Source: Actinokineospora inagensis DSM 44258
GTDB lineage: Bacteria > Actinomycetota > Actinomycetes > Mycobacteriales > Pseudonocardiaceae
Length of the DNA stretch: 64,000 bases
Direction: 5' to 3'
Assembly: GCF_000482865.1 (NCBI RefSeq)
Contig: NZ_AXWW01000037.1
Span: forward strand, 1-64,000
Shown here: positions 34,490-43,981 of the stretch, one piece after another
Layout of the letters: each line of letters begins with the position of its first letter
Position numbering within the stretch: position 1 is the first letter of the stretch
Position numbers and translations under genes: made by a program
Notes under the pieces: generated by a model
The model's database searches: none
Told to the model about the DNA's origin: nothing
The model's input: the letters and a program-made list of their open reading frames with translations, nothing else

Positions 34490-35699
34490 TCAGGCCGCGG
34501 TATGGCGGGCTTGATGTACGGCGGTGATGGCCACGTCCGCGCGGTGTTCCAGCCGCGCGAGGACGGGGTCGGTGTGGTTGGCCCACGTGGCGGCGAAGGT
34601 GGGCAGCTCCTTGTCCTGCGCTAGGGCGGGAGCGACGGTGTAGAACTCCTCCAAGGTGGGGAAGGTGCTCTCGCTGCGTCTGCGCAGCCAGAGGCGCGGG
34701 TGGATGTCGCGATCACCGTCACGGACGGGTGCTCCGGCGATCTGTTCGTTCCTGGTCAACGCGATACCCGCGAGTCGGCCGATCTCAGCCAGTTCGGTGT
34801 GGATGGTGCAGTGTCCCGCGAACAGAACCCGGTCGACGGACCGGATCGCATTCGCGGGAGCGTGGTAGAGGCGGCGCACGCGGTAGATCGCCCACGGCAT
34901 CGTCTTCATTCGCGCGACAGCAAGGGTGATGGGCTCTGTCACCTGGTCGCGGCGGAGCCGCGTGATGAGCGACTTGCCGGGGCCGAACAGGCCCGACCGC
35001 GGGTTGAGGGCCAGGCACACGTACTCGTCGATGACGTGCTGCGCCGCTTCCGCGGGCAGCGCGGCGAACCGGGCACGTTGTTCGGGCCAGCCGAGTCGGT
35101 TGCCCGCGTACGGGCAATGGCGGCAGCAACTCTTCGGCCACACCACCCCCAGCTCTCGCAGGAGGTAGTCGACACAGTCCTGTCGGGTCCATCCCCACTC
35201 GTGAATCGGATAAGTCGGGATGCGCTGTCCGCCCATGGAGTACGCGGCATCGCGCGTGATCCTGGCGCCTTCATCGGCGTTGAACCCGATGGCGTGGAGG
35301 TAGGGCTGGTCGCCGAACTCGCGGGCGCGCCACGCGTCCAGCGGGGAGCCCTTGGCCTTCTGGCTGCATTTCCGAACCCCTCCGAGCTGAGGCATGGTGC
35401 CGGTGACGCGGTTCTCGCGCGAGAGCTTGTAGAACCCATCAAGGTGCAGCCGGTAGGGCTGGCGGGTGTCCTGGAGAACTGCGACACCGTCCGCCTTCCT
35501 GGGGCCGCTGCGGGCGACCTCGACCAGGCGGACGTGGCGACGGCGCAGCAACGGCAGGATGTAGTGCTGCACGAGCCTGCCCGTGGTGCTCCACTCGTCC
35601 CCGGTTTGGGCGATCACGACGATCAGGTTCGAGAAGTCCGGCGCGATCGTGTCGGGTCGCGCGGTGGGATCGGTGAGCATCCGCAGGAGTCCCGCTGTT
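34490..35699 (-). pseudogene. 3' part of an interrupted PP-loop ATPase (PAPS-reductase-like) gene
   Basis: This holds all but the first 27 codons of a PAPS-reductase-like PP-loop protein. It begins within AGLLRMLTDP and keeps DFSNLIVVIAQTGDEW, GTMPQLGGVRKCSQKAKG, YPIHEWGWTRQDCVDYLL and WPKSCCRHCPYAGN. The ATP-binding loop itself is missing because a transposon entered at 35700; it is found at 45516-45596. The frame stays open into the transposon (to 35833) but those residues are antisense to the YkvA gene and not homologous. The gene was part of the leftward operon ahead of dprA. Relatives on actinomycete elements are uncharacterised. The truncated protein cannot bind ATP normally. Confidence 0.8.
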
Positions 35700-35726
35700 G
35701 TTATGTAAACAGTCAAGCTGTCGCAG
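35700..35726 (+). repeat. Left terminal inverted repeat of the transposon
   Basis: Reads GTTATG, 11 variable bases (TAAACAGTCAA), then GCTGTCGCAG. The outer 6 and inner 10 bases are identical to the right end. A second TGTCGCAG follows about 16 nt further in. Confidence 0.8.
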
Positions 35727-35771
35727 TTGAGTCGGTGTCGCAGTGCGGCCAGCGCCGCCGGGTAGTCGCGA

Positions 35772-36200
35772 TTATTCGGAGTCGACGGGCCGGGCCAAGC
35801 CGGTGAGTCTGACCAGGGCGGTGAAGCCGTCATCGGTGCCGGGCCAGTGTGCGTGGACGGCGTCGAGTCCGGCTCGGCGGACGACGCCGCGCAGGACGGC
35901 GGTGACGATGATGGCGTCGTCGGCGTAGCCGAGCACGGGGATGAAGTCAGGAATCAGGTCGATGGGCATCGCCAGGTAAGCCAGTAGCAGCCCGAATCGG
36001 AGCCGGACACCACGCGGCAGGGTCTTGTCTCCGGCGAGCTGGTGGATCAGGCGCAGCACGTCGGGCAAGATCCGTAGCGCTTCACGCAGCAGGCCGTCGC
36101 GGGGCCGAATGATGGCCAGCACGGCCACGAGGACCAGCCATGTGAGCAACAAGGCGACGGCGATCCCGATGAGCAGATCCAGCCAAGGCAGACCGGTCAC
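35772..36200 (-). CDS. YkvA-like (DUF1232) small membrane protein
   Basis: A 142-residue protein with an N-terminal transmembrane helix (LIGIAVALLLTWLVLVAVLA) and the DUF1232 signature LLAYLAMPIDLIPDFIPVLG followed by YADDAIIV near residue 90. Function of the family is unknown. It starts 3 nt after the ArsR stop, so it is co-transcribed with the metal sensor. Its 3' end lies just inside the transposon's left end. Confidence 0.8.
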   Translation of the reverse strand: MTGLPWLDLLIGIAVALLLTWLVLVAVLAIIRPRDGLLREALRILPDVLRLIHQLAGDKTLPRGVRLRFGLLLAYLAMPIDLIPDFIPVLGYADDAIIVTAVLRGVVRRAGLDAVHAHWPGTDDGFTALVRLTGLARPVDSE

Positions 36201-36203
36201 GAC

Positions 36204-36593
36204 TCAGGTCCCGGTCGGGCGGTGCGGCAGGGCCTGCGCCGCGGCATGCTCGGAGGGGATGTCGCGGTCGATGTGGTCGGCGTGGAACAGCGCCTGCGCC
36301 AGCAGTGTCCGCACGTGGTTGTTCGCGGCGGAGTAGTAGACGAAGGTGCCCTCGCGGCGGCCTTTGACCAGGCCGGCGAGCCGGAGTTTCGCGAGATGCT
36401 GGCTGACCGCGGTCGGGGCAGCGCCCGCGAGCTCGGCCAGACACGCGACCGAGGATTCCCCTTGCAGCAGCGCCCAAAGGACCTTGATGCGGGTCGGGTC
36501 GGCCAGCAGCCGGAACGATTCGGCCGCGAGGTGGACCTGTTCGTCTCCGGGCATGTCGAACTCCGGCAGCGACGTGTGCATGTCAGCGAGCAT
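36204..36593 (-). CDS. ArsR/SmtB-family metal sensor repressor (alpha5 site)
   Basis: A 129-residue winged-helix repressor. Motif ESFRLLADPTRIKVLWALLQ, recognition helix PTAVSQHLAKLRLAGLV, wing RREGTFVYYSA. The last helix has H-x10-H-x2-H (NNHVRTLLAQALFHADH), the metal site of CzrA/NmtR-type Zn, Co or Ni sensors, with Asn in place of the usual first Asp ligand. Metal binding would release it from DNA. It is divergent from the CDF exporter, with a 9-bp-arm palindrome between them as the likely operator. Confidence 0.85.
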   Translation of the reverse strand: MLADMHTSLPEFDMPGDEQVHLAAESFRLLADPTRIKVLWALLQGESSVACLAELAGAAPTAVSQHLAKLRLAGLVKGRREGTFVYYSAANNHVRTLLAQALFHADHIDRDIPSEHAAAQALPHRPTGT

Positions 36594-36614
36594 ACCTGCT
36601 TGCCCTGCTGACTA

Positions 36615-36640
36615 CGTATCTGCATGCCTACGCAGATACG
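36615..36640. promoter_or_regulatory. Probable ArsR operator
   Basis: Perfect inverted repeat CGTATCTGC (36615-36623), 8-nt spacer, GCAGATACG (36632-36640). It lies 22 nt before the arsR start and 68 nt before the exporter start, the expected place for one operator controlling both promoters. Confidence 0.7.
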
Positions 36641-36707
36641 ATGCTAGCCTGGTCGTTGGCTGTCGTGTTTGTCGGCGCCGTCACGTGAGCACGAGGTAGG
36701 GACATTC

Positions 36708-37772
36708 ATGACCGAGCAGCACGACCACGCCGAGCACCACGGCCACGGTCATGGCCACGCGCACGGACACGGTCATACCGGCCGGTCGGGTGTGCTGGCG
36801 TCGGTGTGGAGGCATGTGCGGCATGCGGTCACCCCGCACAGCCACGACAGCGCCGATCGGCTCGACACCGCCCTGGAGACCAGCAAACGCGGCACACGCA
36901 CGCTGATCTGGTCGTTCGCCGCGTTGTTCGTCACCGCGATCGCGCAGCTGGTGATCGTGGTGTTCACCGGCTCGGTGGCGTTGCTGGGCGACACTATCCA
37001 CAACTTCGCCGACGCCCTGACTGCCGTGCCGATCGGTATCGCGTTCGTCCTCGGTCGCCGCGTGGCGACCCGGCGCTATACCTACGGCCTGGGTCGTGCC
37101 GAGGACCTCGCCGGCGTGGTCGTGGTCCTGATCATCGCCGGGTCGGCCGCGTTCGCCGGGTACGAATCGGTGCTGCGCCTGATCAATCCGCAACCGGTGA
37201 GCCATCTCTGGGTGGTCGCCGCGGCCGGGGTGATCGGGTTCGCGGGCAACGAGATCGTCGCCCGCTATCGGATCACTGTCGGGCGCGAGATCGGCTCGGC
37301 CGCGCTGGTTGCCGATGGCCTGCACGCCCGCACCGACGGGTTCACCTCGCTCGCGGTGGTCCTGGGTGCCGCCGGGGTCGCGCTCGGGTTCCCGCTCGCC
37401 GACCCGATCATCGGATTGGGGATCACGGTGGCGATCCTGTTCGTGCTGCGCGACGCCGCGAAGGAGGTGTTCCGGCGCCTGATGGACGCCGTCGACCCCG
37501 CCACCGTCGACCTCGTCGAGCGCACGGCCGGTGAGGTCGACGGCGTGCTGGGCGCGGGGCAGGTCCGGATGCGGTGGATCGGGCACAGCCTGCGCGCCGA
37601 ACTCGCCGTCACCGTCGACGCCGCACTGACCGTGGACCGGGCGCACCATCTCGCCCATGAGGTCGAGCATCGCCTGGTGCACACCGTGCCGCGACTGACC
37701 GCCGCGATCGTGCACACCGAACCCGGCGACGGAGCACAGGAAGCACACGACACCCTGGCCCGTCACCAGTGA
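36708..37772 (+). CDS. Cation diffusion facilitator (CDF) metal exporter
   Basis: A 354-residue CDF protein, a proton/metal antiporter of the cytoplasmic membrane. The His-rich N-terminus (HHGHGHGHAHGHGH) precedes six transmembrane helices. The metal site residues are in LLGDTIHNFADAL (DxxHNxxD, helix 2) and ADGLHARTDGF (HxxxD, helix 5). A cytoplasmic C-terminal domain follows. Start ATG 36708 is preceded by a GAGGTAGGG site. The neighbouring alpha5-type ArsR suggests Zn, Co or Ni as substrate. Confidence 0.88.
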   Translation: MTEQHDHAEHHGHGHGHAHGHGHTGRSGVLASVWRHVRHAVTPHSHDSADRLDTALETSKRGTRTLIWSFAALFVTAIAQLVIVVFTGSVALLGDTIHNFADALTAVPIGIAFVLGRRVATRRYTYGLGRAEDLAGVVVVLIIAGSAAFAGYESVLRLINPQPVSHLWVVAAAGVIGFAGNEIVARYRITVGREIGSAALVADGLHARTDGFTSLAVVLGAAGVALGFPLADPIIGLGITVAILFVLRDAAKEVFRRLMDAVDPATVDLVERTAGEVDGVLGAGQVRMRWIGHSLRAELAVTVDAALTVDRAHHLAHEVEHRLVHTVPRLTAAIVHTEPGDGAQEAHDTLARHQ

Positions 37773-37849
37773 GCGACTGATCGGGCCGACCCAGCGCCGG
37801 ATACGGAGACACGGGGTGGATTCTCCCGGCGCCGGGCCGCCCCCGATGC

Positions 37850-38764
37850 TCAGGCGGTCAGGGTGACCGTCGCGGTGCGCAGGGTGCCCCCGGTCTGGAA
37901 CTGCACGAACAACCGCCAGTTCCCCGCCCTCGGAAGTTCGGCGTGGAAGGACAGCGTCGGGCCGCCGTGATCCCCGTTGACCGTGCCTTGCGGGTGCAGG
38001 TGGGCGAAGGCGAGATCGCCCTCGTGGAAGGCGGTCAGGTGCGCGTAGGTGTCCAGGTAGGGCTGCAGGTCGGTGACCGGCTTCCCGCCCTGGGACACCG
38101 CCACGGTCAATGTGCCGGCCATGCCGCTCTTGACGTCACCGGACAGCGTCAGGGTGTAGCCGTCGACCTGGGTGGTGGTCGATGCCGCTGGCACAGGCTG
38201 TGTCGAGGCTGACCCGGGCACGGTGATCTGCTCGCTGAGCACCAGCGGCACCGCCTTGCCCGTGCTGTCCTTGGTGATGAACGACGTGTAGGCCCGGTAG
38301 GTACCGGCTTGCAGCGGCGCGACCGGCGCGGTCCAGGTGCCGTCCGCGGCCATCTCCGGGTGGATGTGCTGGAAGCCGGTCAGGTCCGACCGGACGAGGT
38401 AGAAGTGCATCAGCTTCGTCTGATCCGACTCGAAGGCGGTCACCGGCTTGCCGTCGGCGCCCTGGATCTGGAACCGCACCGACGCCGCCTGGTTCGCGGG
38501 CAGCGACGACACGCTGGGAGCGAAGCGGAAGCCGGACGCTGAGGCGGTCAGCCCATCTCCGGTCGGCATGTCGCCGTCCATGCCAGGCATTCCGGGCATG
38601 GAGTGCTGGCTGGCGGAGGTGGAGGGGTTTGTCGAGCCGTGGTCCATGCCGGACATCCCGGTGGACGAGTCGCTGCCGCAGGCGACCGCGGCCAGGCCGA
38701 CGACGGCTGCGAGGGTGGTCGTGGTGATCGCGCGGCGAACGCGCAGGGGTGATGACGTGTGCAT
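37850..38764 (-). CDS. Met/His-rich secreted lipoprotein, metal-associated
   Basis: A 304-residue lipoprotein with a lipobox near residue 28 (VVGLAAVACGS), then a Met/His-rich stretch (MSGMDHG, HSMPGMPGMDGDMP) like extracytoplasmic copper-binding segments. Two beta-sandwich-like domains follow, each ending in a His motif (FQHIHPEMAADG and LAFAHLHPQGTV). This layout is common beside DUF6153 genes in actinomycete metal clusters. Start ATG 38764 is preferred; the frame is open to 38794. Confidence 0.7.
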   Translation of the reverse strand: MHTSSPLRVRRAITTTTLAAVVGLAAVACGSDSSTGMSGMDHGSTNPSTSASQHSMPGMPGMDGDMPTGDGLTASASGFRFAPSVSSLPANQAASVRFQIQGADGKPVTAFESDQTKLMHFYLVRSDLTGFQHIHPEMAADGTWTAPVAPLQAGTYRAYTSFITKDSTGKAVPLVLSEQITVPGSASTQPVPAASTTTQVDGYTLTLSGDVKSGMAGTLTVAVSQGGKPVTDLQPYLDTYAHLTAFHEGDLAFAHLHPQGTVNGDHGGPTLSFHAELPRAGNWRLFVQFQTGGTLRTATVTLTA

Positions 38765-38863
38765 CAGATCAGTGCTCTCTCGGACGGCGCGCAACAGACG
38801 CGCGCAGTGAACGGGGGACGTCGTGGTTGCCCGGCCGGAGAAGGCCGGGTCACCGAGTCCCTG

Positions 38864-39340
38864 TCACGTCCGAGACACGCACAGGCTGATCAGCAGGGCG
38901 GGACCGGCACGGGGTACCGCGCCGCCCACTCGCGGCATCCCCAGGTTGGATTGTCCGAGGACGATCGGTTCCGTCAACGCGGTGGCAGAGGGCGCCGCTG
39001 GGGCGGCCAGCTCGCCCCGCGGGGGTGTGGAGACACACACCGCGCCGTGCCCGCCCAGGTGGGGCGTCGTCGCCAGGAGAGCGGGACCAGGCGCGGTCGA
39101 GGTGGTCTCGGCCATCAGTGCCTGGTGCCCGGCCGCTGGTGCGGCGGCCGGGTTCATCGGGGCGGTACCGCCGGAGCAGCCGGTGCCCATTGCCGGGCCG
39201 AGACTGTGCATGAACACGAGCCCGAGCAGCACGGCACACGCGGTCAGCGCGCGGGCTGTCACCCGCGCCACCGCGCTCACCTCGCCCACCGCGTCGCTCC
39301 GCTCATCACTTGGCCGGGTTTCTCCCGCCACCCTAGCCAC
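38864..39340 (-). CDS. DUF6153-family membrane protein
   Basis: A 158-residue protein with an N-terminal transmembrane helix (LTACAVLLGLVFMHSLGP), a small HQALM-containing segment and a Cys-His-containing C-terminal half, matching DUF6153. Such genes occur next to copper or other metal export genes, with no defined activity. It is read before the lipoprotein gene, 100 nt apart, and probably shares its promoter in the 263-nt gap at 39341-39603, in which I see no other gene. Confidence 0.65.
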   Translation of the reverse strand: MARVAGETRPSDERSDAVGEVSAVARVTARALTACAVLLGLVFMHSLGPAMGTGCSGGTAPMNPAAAPAAGHQALMAETTSTAPGPALLATTPHLGGHGAVCVSTPPRGELAAPAAPSATALTEPIVLGQSNLGMPRVGGAVPRAGPALLISLCVSRT

Positions 39341-39603
39341 GAGGAGGTGTTACCACTGGCCAGGGCGTCCCTCTGTGACGGCGGGGACGCGACGACCATT
39401 CCCCGCTGGCAGGCTCCCTGACGAGCACACCGTGTTGTCACTGACACGATTCGCTGCGGTCCGTGGTTGACCTTCTCGGCCCCGGGGGTTGCCGAGCCGC
39501 TGCCACGAACAGGGGCAGCGCAACGAAGATTCGAGCGCTGGTCCATCGACTCGCTGCGGGTCTCCTCGCACGAGTTGATGTGGTGATCGTTCTGTCGATG
39601 TGG

Positions 39604-40038
39604 TCAGGAACGGTCGGGCAGTGGGATCACATCGGGATCGGCGTCGGCCAGCCGGCGGTGGAGTTGCCGGGCCTGATCCTCCAACTCCGAGTTGCGCAGG
39701 GCAAGGACCTGGATCTGGTTGGCGTAGACCCTGTTCGTCTCCTCCAGTTCCCGCGCGGTCGCGGCGTGGTCGCTGGCAGCCTGTTTGCGTTCCCGCTTGA
39801 GGGCGGCGATCTCCTCGCGCAGCGCGACGAGTTCAGGTTGCTGGGCTTCTCGGTTCGCTTGTGCCGCAACAACGGCGTCCTTGAACTCCGGGGGCGAGCG
39901 GTAGAACGAGTCACGGCCCACTCCGGCTTCCCGGCAGAGGTTGGAGACCGTCAGCTCGCCGTCGGACGCGGTCGGCTGGCCGGCGAGCAGCCGGGTCAGC
40001 GCCTGCTCCAGGCGGGCTTGGGTGGCGGCGCGGGTCAC
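39604..40038 (-). CDS. DUF6262/TnpC-like transposition accessory protein
   Basis: A 144-residue protein. The N-terminal third is a helix-turn-helix (TVSNLCREAGVGRDSFYRSP), followed by a coiled coil (about 65-135: LREEIAALKRERKQAASDHA and on). Proteins of this plan follow the recombinases in Tn554-like and trio elements and fix insertion orientation in Tn554. Overlaps the third recombinase by 4 nt. Confidence 0.75.
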   Translation of the reverse strand: MTRAATQARLEQALTRLLAGQPTASDGELTVSNLCREAGVGRDSFYRSPPEFKDAVVAAQANREAQQPELVALREEIAALKRERKQAASDHAATARELEETNRVYANQIQVLALRNSELEDQARQLHRRLADADPDVIPLPDRS

Positions 40039-42146
40039 GCCTGCGCCTCCTCGCTGTCGAGATCACCGATGAGCTGGTCGAGCTCGGTGATGTAGCCGGT
40101 GAGTGCGACCTGCTGGAGTTTCGGGACCGGACCGGCCTTCTCGCAGGACGACTGGAGATCCAGGGCCTGATCGCGGGCGGCGGCCAGCCGGGGACGGTGC
40201 ACTGTGGACCGTCGGGCGTTCGGACAGCGCAGGCACATGTTGTGCTGCGGAACGGGCTGGCCGACGATCTTGGCGCGCTTGACGCAGACCGCGGTCGCCG
40301 CGTTGAAGAAGCAGTCGTTGAGCACGCCGGGATGCAGCGTCTTGGTGAGGTGGCGCAACATCGTCCGCAGCCGCAGCTCGTCGGACACGACGCCGGCCAG
40401 GTCACCCAGTTCGCGTCGGATGCGCTGGAATTCGGCGTTGATCCGCTCGGCGGCCCCACCGCCGGACTGGGCGCCGGTGTTCCAATCCCGGTAGAGATCC
40501 TCCACGTAGTCGAGCATGGCGACCGCCTCCTCGGCGGCGACCTCGGCGGCGAACCCGGAGGCTGAGGTTCCGGCATAGCCCTCGAACATGGTCACCTTGG
40601 CGTGGTGGTACTGCCGGGCACCGGCGACCACACCGAAGGGCTGGTGTGCGATATGCCAGGCCAGACTTCGCCGGAACTGCCTGGTGGTGAACACCCACTG
40701 CTGATCCCCGTCGGCGGGGATGAACGCTTCGGCCACCCCGCCGGACGAGTGGGTGCCGAACAGGTCGTTGACGTGGTCTCGGAAACCACCGAGGCGCTCG
40801 GTGAGCTTGTTCGCCAGCCGTGGCTTGCTGGTGGGCCAGAGCCGGTAGCCGAATAGATGCGTGGGGTCGTCGTTGATCTGCAGCAGGACGTCGATCGCCT
40901 CGTGAACGTGGTCGAGCACGACCCACTCGGCCTCGTCACCGGTGAGCTTGCGGCCCTTGAAGACCCGGCCGCGCAGCTTGTGACGGGTCCGGCCGTCCAC
41001 AGCGGTGGTGGTGACCGCGCAGTCCCGCGCCAGCTCCAGGACCTCCATGTCCCGAAGTCCTGACAAGTACGCCACCAGCACCCAGCAGGCGGTGCGCAGG
41101 TGGTGCAACTCGTCATGCAGGCTGCGGTGGTTCAGCCGCCCTCGCCAGGGCCGCCCGGTGTCCGGCCACGTCGAGATCGGTGTGTCCAGGCCACCCTCTT
41201 CGTAGCCGAGCTCGGCGCCGGCCTGCTCCATCAGTCGTGTCGGATGTCCCTGGAAGCTGTTGGTTCCGCTCATCAGGGCGACGAGTGCGGCGTTCGGGGC
41301 TTGCACGACGCCGTCGACAACCGGCGCGGTCGGGCGCTGAGCCAGGCAATACGGCGGCAGTGCGGGAACGCCCCGTCCCTGCTGGCGGCGGCGGTCCAGG
41401 AACGCCTCGATCTTGGTGACGGCCTCGCCGTGCCAGCACCGGCCGCCTGCTCGGGCCTGTTCCAGGTCTGCGATTTCCCGTTGGGCGGCCAGGAGGTCCC
41501 GGCTGGCGGTCTGGACGTAGAACAGGGCGGCGCGCAGCAGTGGAGCCATGATCGGCTCGGGGATGCGCGGGGTGCTGTTCTCCTCGTCCGGTCCCCGCCC
41601 GGCGACCTAGGTGGCCGGGCGTCCCTTCCAGGGTACGACGGTGAGGCGGTCCGCGGTCAGGTGCGGGCTGTGCGCCTCCAGGTGCTGGATGACGCCGATC
41701 CGGACGGCCAGCGTGTTCGGCACACAGGTCTCACCCCAGGCGCGTGCGGTCGCGTCCAGGTGGGATTGGCGGGCCTGCGCCAAGCGCGTCACGCCCTGCT
41801 TGCCGAGCTCGGCGAACAGTTGACGCACGATGATGAAGTCCTTGTAGGTGTTGGTGATCTTCATCGGCCGGGCGGTCCGCGATCCGTAGGACAGCGGGAC
41901 CACGCGATGGATGCGGGAGTAGATGAACTCCTTGGCCGTGAGCGTCGCGATCTCGTCGGGTAACTCGGTGAAGTCCAGCCGGAGGTAGCCGTTGCTGCGC
42001 GGCGCGAACGGCCGGAAGTCCCAGATGTCGTCGCTGAACCGGGGGCCTCGGCCGGTTGTCTCGGTGGTCAGGGACTCGGGCAGCACCCAGGGATCGGCCG
42101 AGGGCTCCGGCGCGGCGGACGGGCGTGGTGCGGGGGCGCGGGTCAC
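40035..42146 (-). pseudogene. Third tyrosine recombinase of the trio, interrupted by an amber codon
   Basis: A 703-codon recombinase gene. GTG 42146 overlaps the second recombinase (GTGA). The first 179 codons encode the N-terminal domain ending VVPWKGRPAT, then TAG at 41607-41609. The same frame continues without any shift: VAGRGPDEENSTPRIPEPIM, then APLLRAAL and the catalytic domain (Arg in YLSGLRDMEVLEL, RQFRRSLAWHI, C-terminal FEGYAG). The ENSTPRIPEP segment is conserved in the family, so the stop falls inside real coding sequence. A downstream ATG (41549) gives a 504-residue fragment lacking the DNA-binding domain. Confidence 0.85.
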
Positions 42147-43981
42147 GCGACGGCCTCCCAGAACTCGGGCGGCAGCAGCAACCGTGCCCCGCCGCTTTCG
42201 GCGATCGTTTGCGCGGTGGTGATCTGCTCGTCTCGGAACTTGGCCCGGATGCCGCGCACGATCCGGTCCCAGGCCAGGCCGTAGCGCACGTTCCACTCGG
42301 CGACGGGGTACTCCTCCCGCTGACGCTCGATGAAGTCCAGGAAGGTCAGCACCTGCGGCAGATGCCGGGTGGTGAACACCGCGTTCGGGCACTCCAGGCA
42401 GCCCCACAGCGACACCGGGCACGGCTTGCCCTTCGCCCCGAAGGGCGAGTCGTAGAAGTCGCGGCAGGAGGCCAGGAACACGTCGCTCTCGCGCGACAGC
42501 AGCGCCTGCACCTGCTCGGGCGGCAAGTCCTCTCCGCCGGCATCGAGGCGGGTGCCGTCCTCGTCGAGTACCACCGGCGGCGGCAGCGCGACATCCAGCG
42601 CTTCGCGCAGGCCGTTCTCCACGGCCTGGTCGTGCACCTCGTCGTGGGCGGGGATGTTGGCGTAGTGCTGGGCGGCGACGTCGGTGGTGTGGCCCTGGGT
42701 GAAGTCGGCGAGCACACCGGTGGCTTTGAGGTATTGCTGGGACTTGTAGGTCTTGCGCAGCCGCCGCAGATCCAGCCGTACCAGGGTGCCGTCGGTGTCG
42801 GTCATCTGGTCGATGCCGTGTCGTTTCTGCCAGTTGTCCACGTGACCCCACGGCCCTTGCCCGCCGAGCGGGAAGGAGTCGCGCAGGCCCTTGTCTCCGT
42901 AGTCGACCCACAGATCGGTGCTGCCACTGAACTCGCGGGCTCGCGCGGTGAGCCGCAGCGCCAGTCGGATCAGGCCGCCGGGATGGTGCAGGGCACCGCC
43001 ATCGCTGACCCGCGTGGATTTGGAGATCCGGCGCCCGTGTGCTCGTCGTTTGACGTAGTTGATGCTCACGAACCCGCGGGCGGGGTTGGTCAGGCAGTCG
43101 GCCTGCAACCGCTTGGCGCATTCCGGCTCAAGCCCGGTCATGCAGATGAGCAGGATCAGGAACACGACGTTGTCCTCGCGGGTGAGGAGGAGCGCCGCGT
43201 TGAGCGGGCGCCCGTTGCCCAGTCTCTTGCCGACCATGGGGCGCAGGAACTGCATCGTGACGGGCCCGTGACGGGCGATGTGCCACAGCACGTTCTCGAT
43301 CACGTCCCAACCGCCGACGTTCGGGTCCTGGCCCGTGGCGGCACGAGCTTCGCCATCCTGTATCCGGCGCGCGATCGCGCGGACATCCGCCAGCGCCGCG
43401 TTGCGGATCGCCTGGAAGACGTTCTGCGGGTAGGCATCCAAGGGTCTGATCTGACGGGCACGGGTTTCCCGTCCGAGGAACCTCAGCCTGATAGCCAGGT
43501 CGGGATCGAACGTCGTGGGGCTGGCGTCGAACGCCACGCGGAGCAGCCGGACCACCACGCCGATACTGATGCGCGGCTGGTCGCTGTCCGATCCGTACTC
43601 GGCGAGCAACGCCTGCTCGAAAGCGTCGATGTGCTCGGCCTCCAGGTCACTGAACTCGACCTCGGTGGCGTTCTGCGATTCGGCTCCGGCGATGAACCGC
43701 ACGAACTTCCGCACCGAGAACAGGTTCACCTTGAACGCCTGGTAACTCGATCCGGGTCCGTCGGCGGCCACCGTGCGCAGCGTCTCGGCGAGCTGGCGGG
43801 TCAGCCGCGGGCACGGCCACGCGGACATGTCGAACGTGCGGTCGTCGCCATCCAGGTGCAGCCGGAGCACCAGCGGACCGATGTCCGGGACAGGAGCGGG
43901 TGGCGCGGGCATCTGCTCCTCGGTCGGGAAGGACGCCCAGCGGCCACGGCGACCGGAGCCGGCTCCCTCGATGCGGCTCAC
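42143..43981 (-). CDS. Second tyrosine recombinase of the trio
   Basis: A 612-residue recombinase. The core-binding region is near 95-170. The catalytic domain contains RRLRKTYKSQQYL and QGHTTDVAAQHYANIP (His and nucleophile Tyr), and a Cys-rich end (CLECPNAVFTTRHLPQVLTF). At the place of the first catalytic Arg the sequence is MTGLEPEC, with Glu instead of Arg, so it may depend on its partners. It overlaps the genes on both sides by 4 nt. Confidence 0.8.
   Translation of the reverse strand: MSRIEGAGSGRRGRWASFPTEEQMPAPPAPVPDIGPLVLRLHLDGDDRTFDMSAWPCPRLTRQLAETLRTVAADGPGSSYQAFKVNLFSVRKFVRFIAGAESQNATEVEFSDLEAEHIDAFEQALLAEYGSDSDQPRISIGVVVRLLRVAFDASPTTFDPDLAIRLRFLGRETRARQIRPLDAYPQNVFQAIRNAALADVRAIARRIQDGEARAATGQDPNVGGWDVIENVLWHIARHGPVTMQFLRPMVGKRLGNGRPLNAALLLTREDNVVFLILLICMTGLEPECAKRLQADCLTNPARGFVSINYVKRRAHGRRISKSTRVSDGGALHHPGGLIRLALRLTARAREFSGSTDLWVDYGDKGLRDSFPLGGQGPWGHVDNWQKRHGIDQMTDTDGTLVRLDLRRLRKTYKSQQYLKATGVLADFTQGHTTDVAAQHYANIPAHDEVHDQAVENGLREALDVALPPPVVLDEDGTRLDAGGEDLPPEQVQALLSRESDVFLASCRDFYDSPFGAKGKPCPVSLWGCLECPNAVFTTRHLPQVLTFLDFIERQREEYPVAEWNVRYGLAWDRIVRGIRAKFRDEQITTAQTIAESGGARLLLPPEFWEAVA

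Noticed and set aside
35701-35833. N-terminal extension of the PP-loop frame into the transposon
   Set aside because: These codons lie in the transposon end and antisense to the YkvA gene; the true N-terminus is at 45516-45596.
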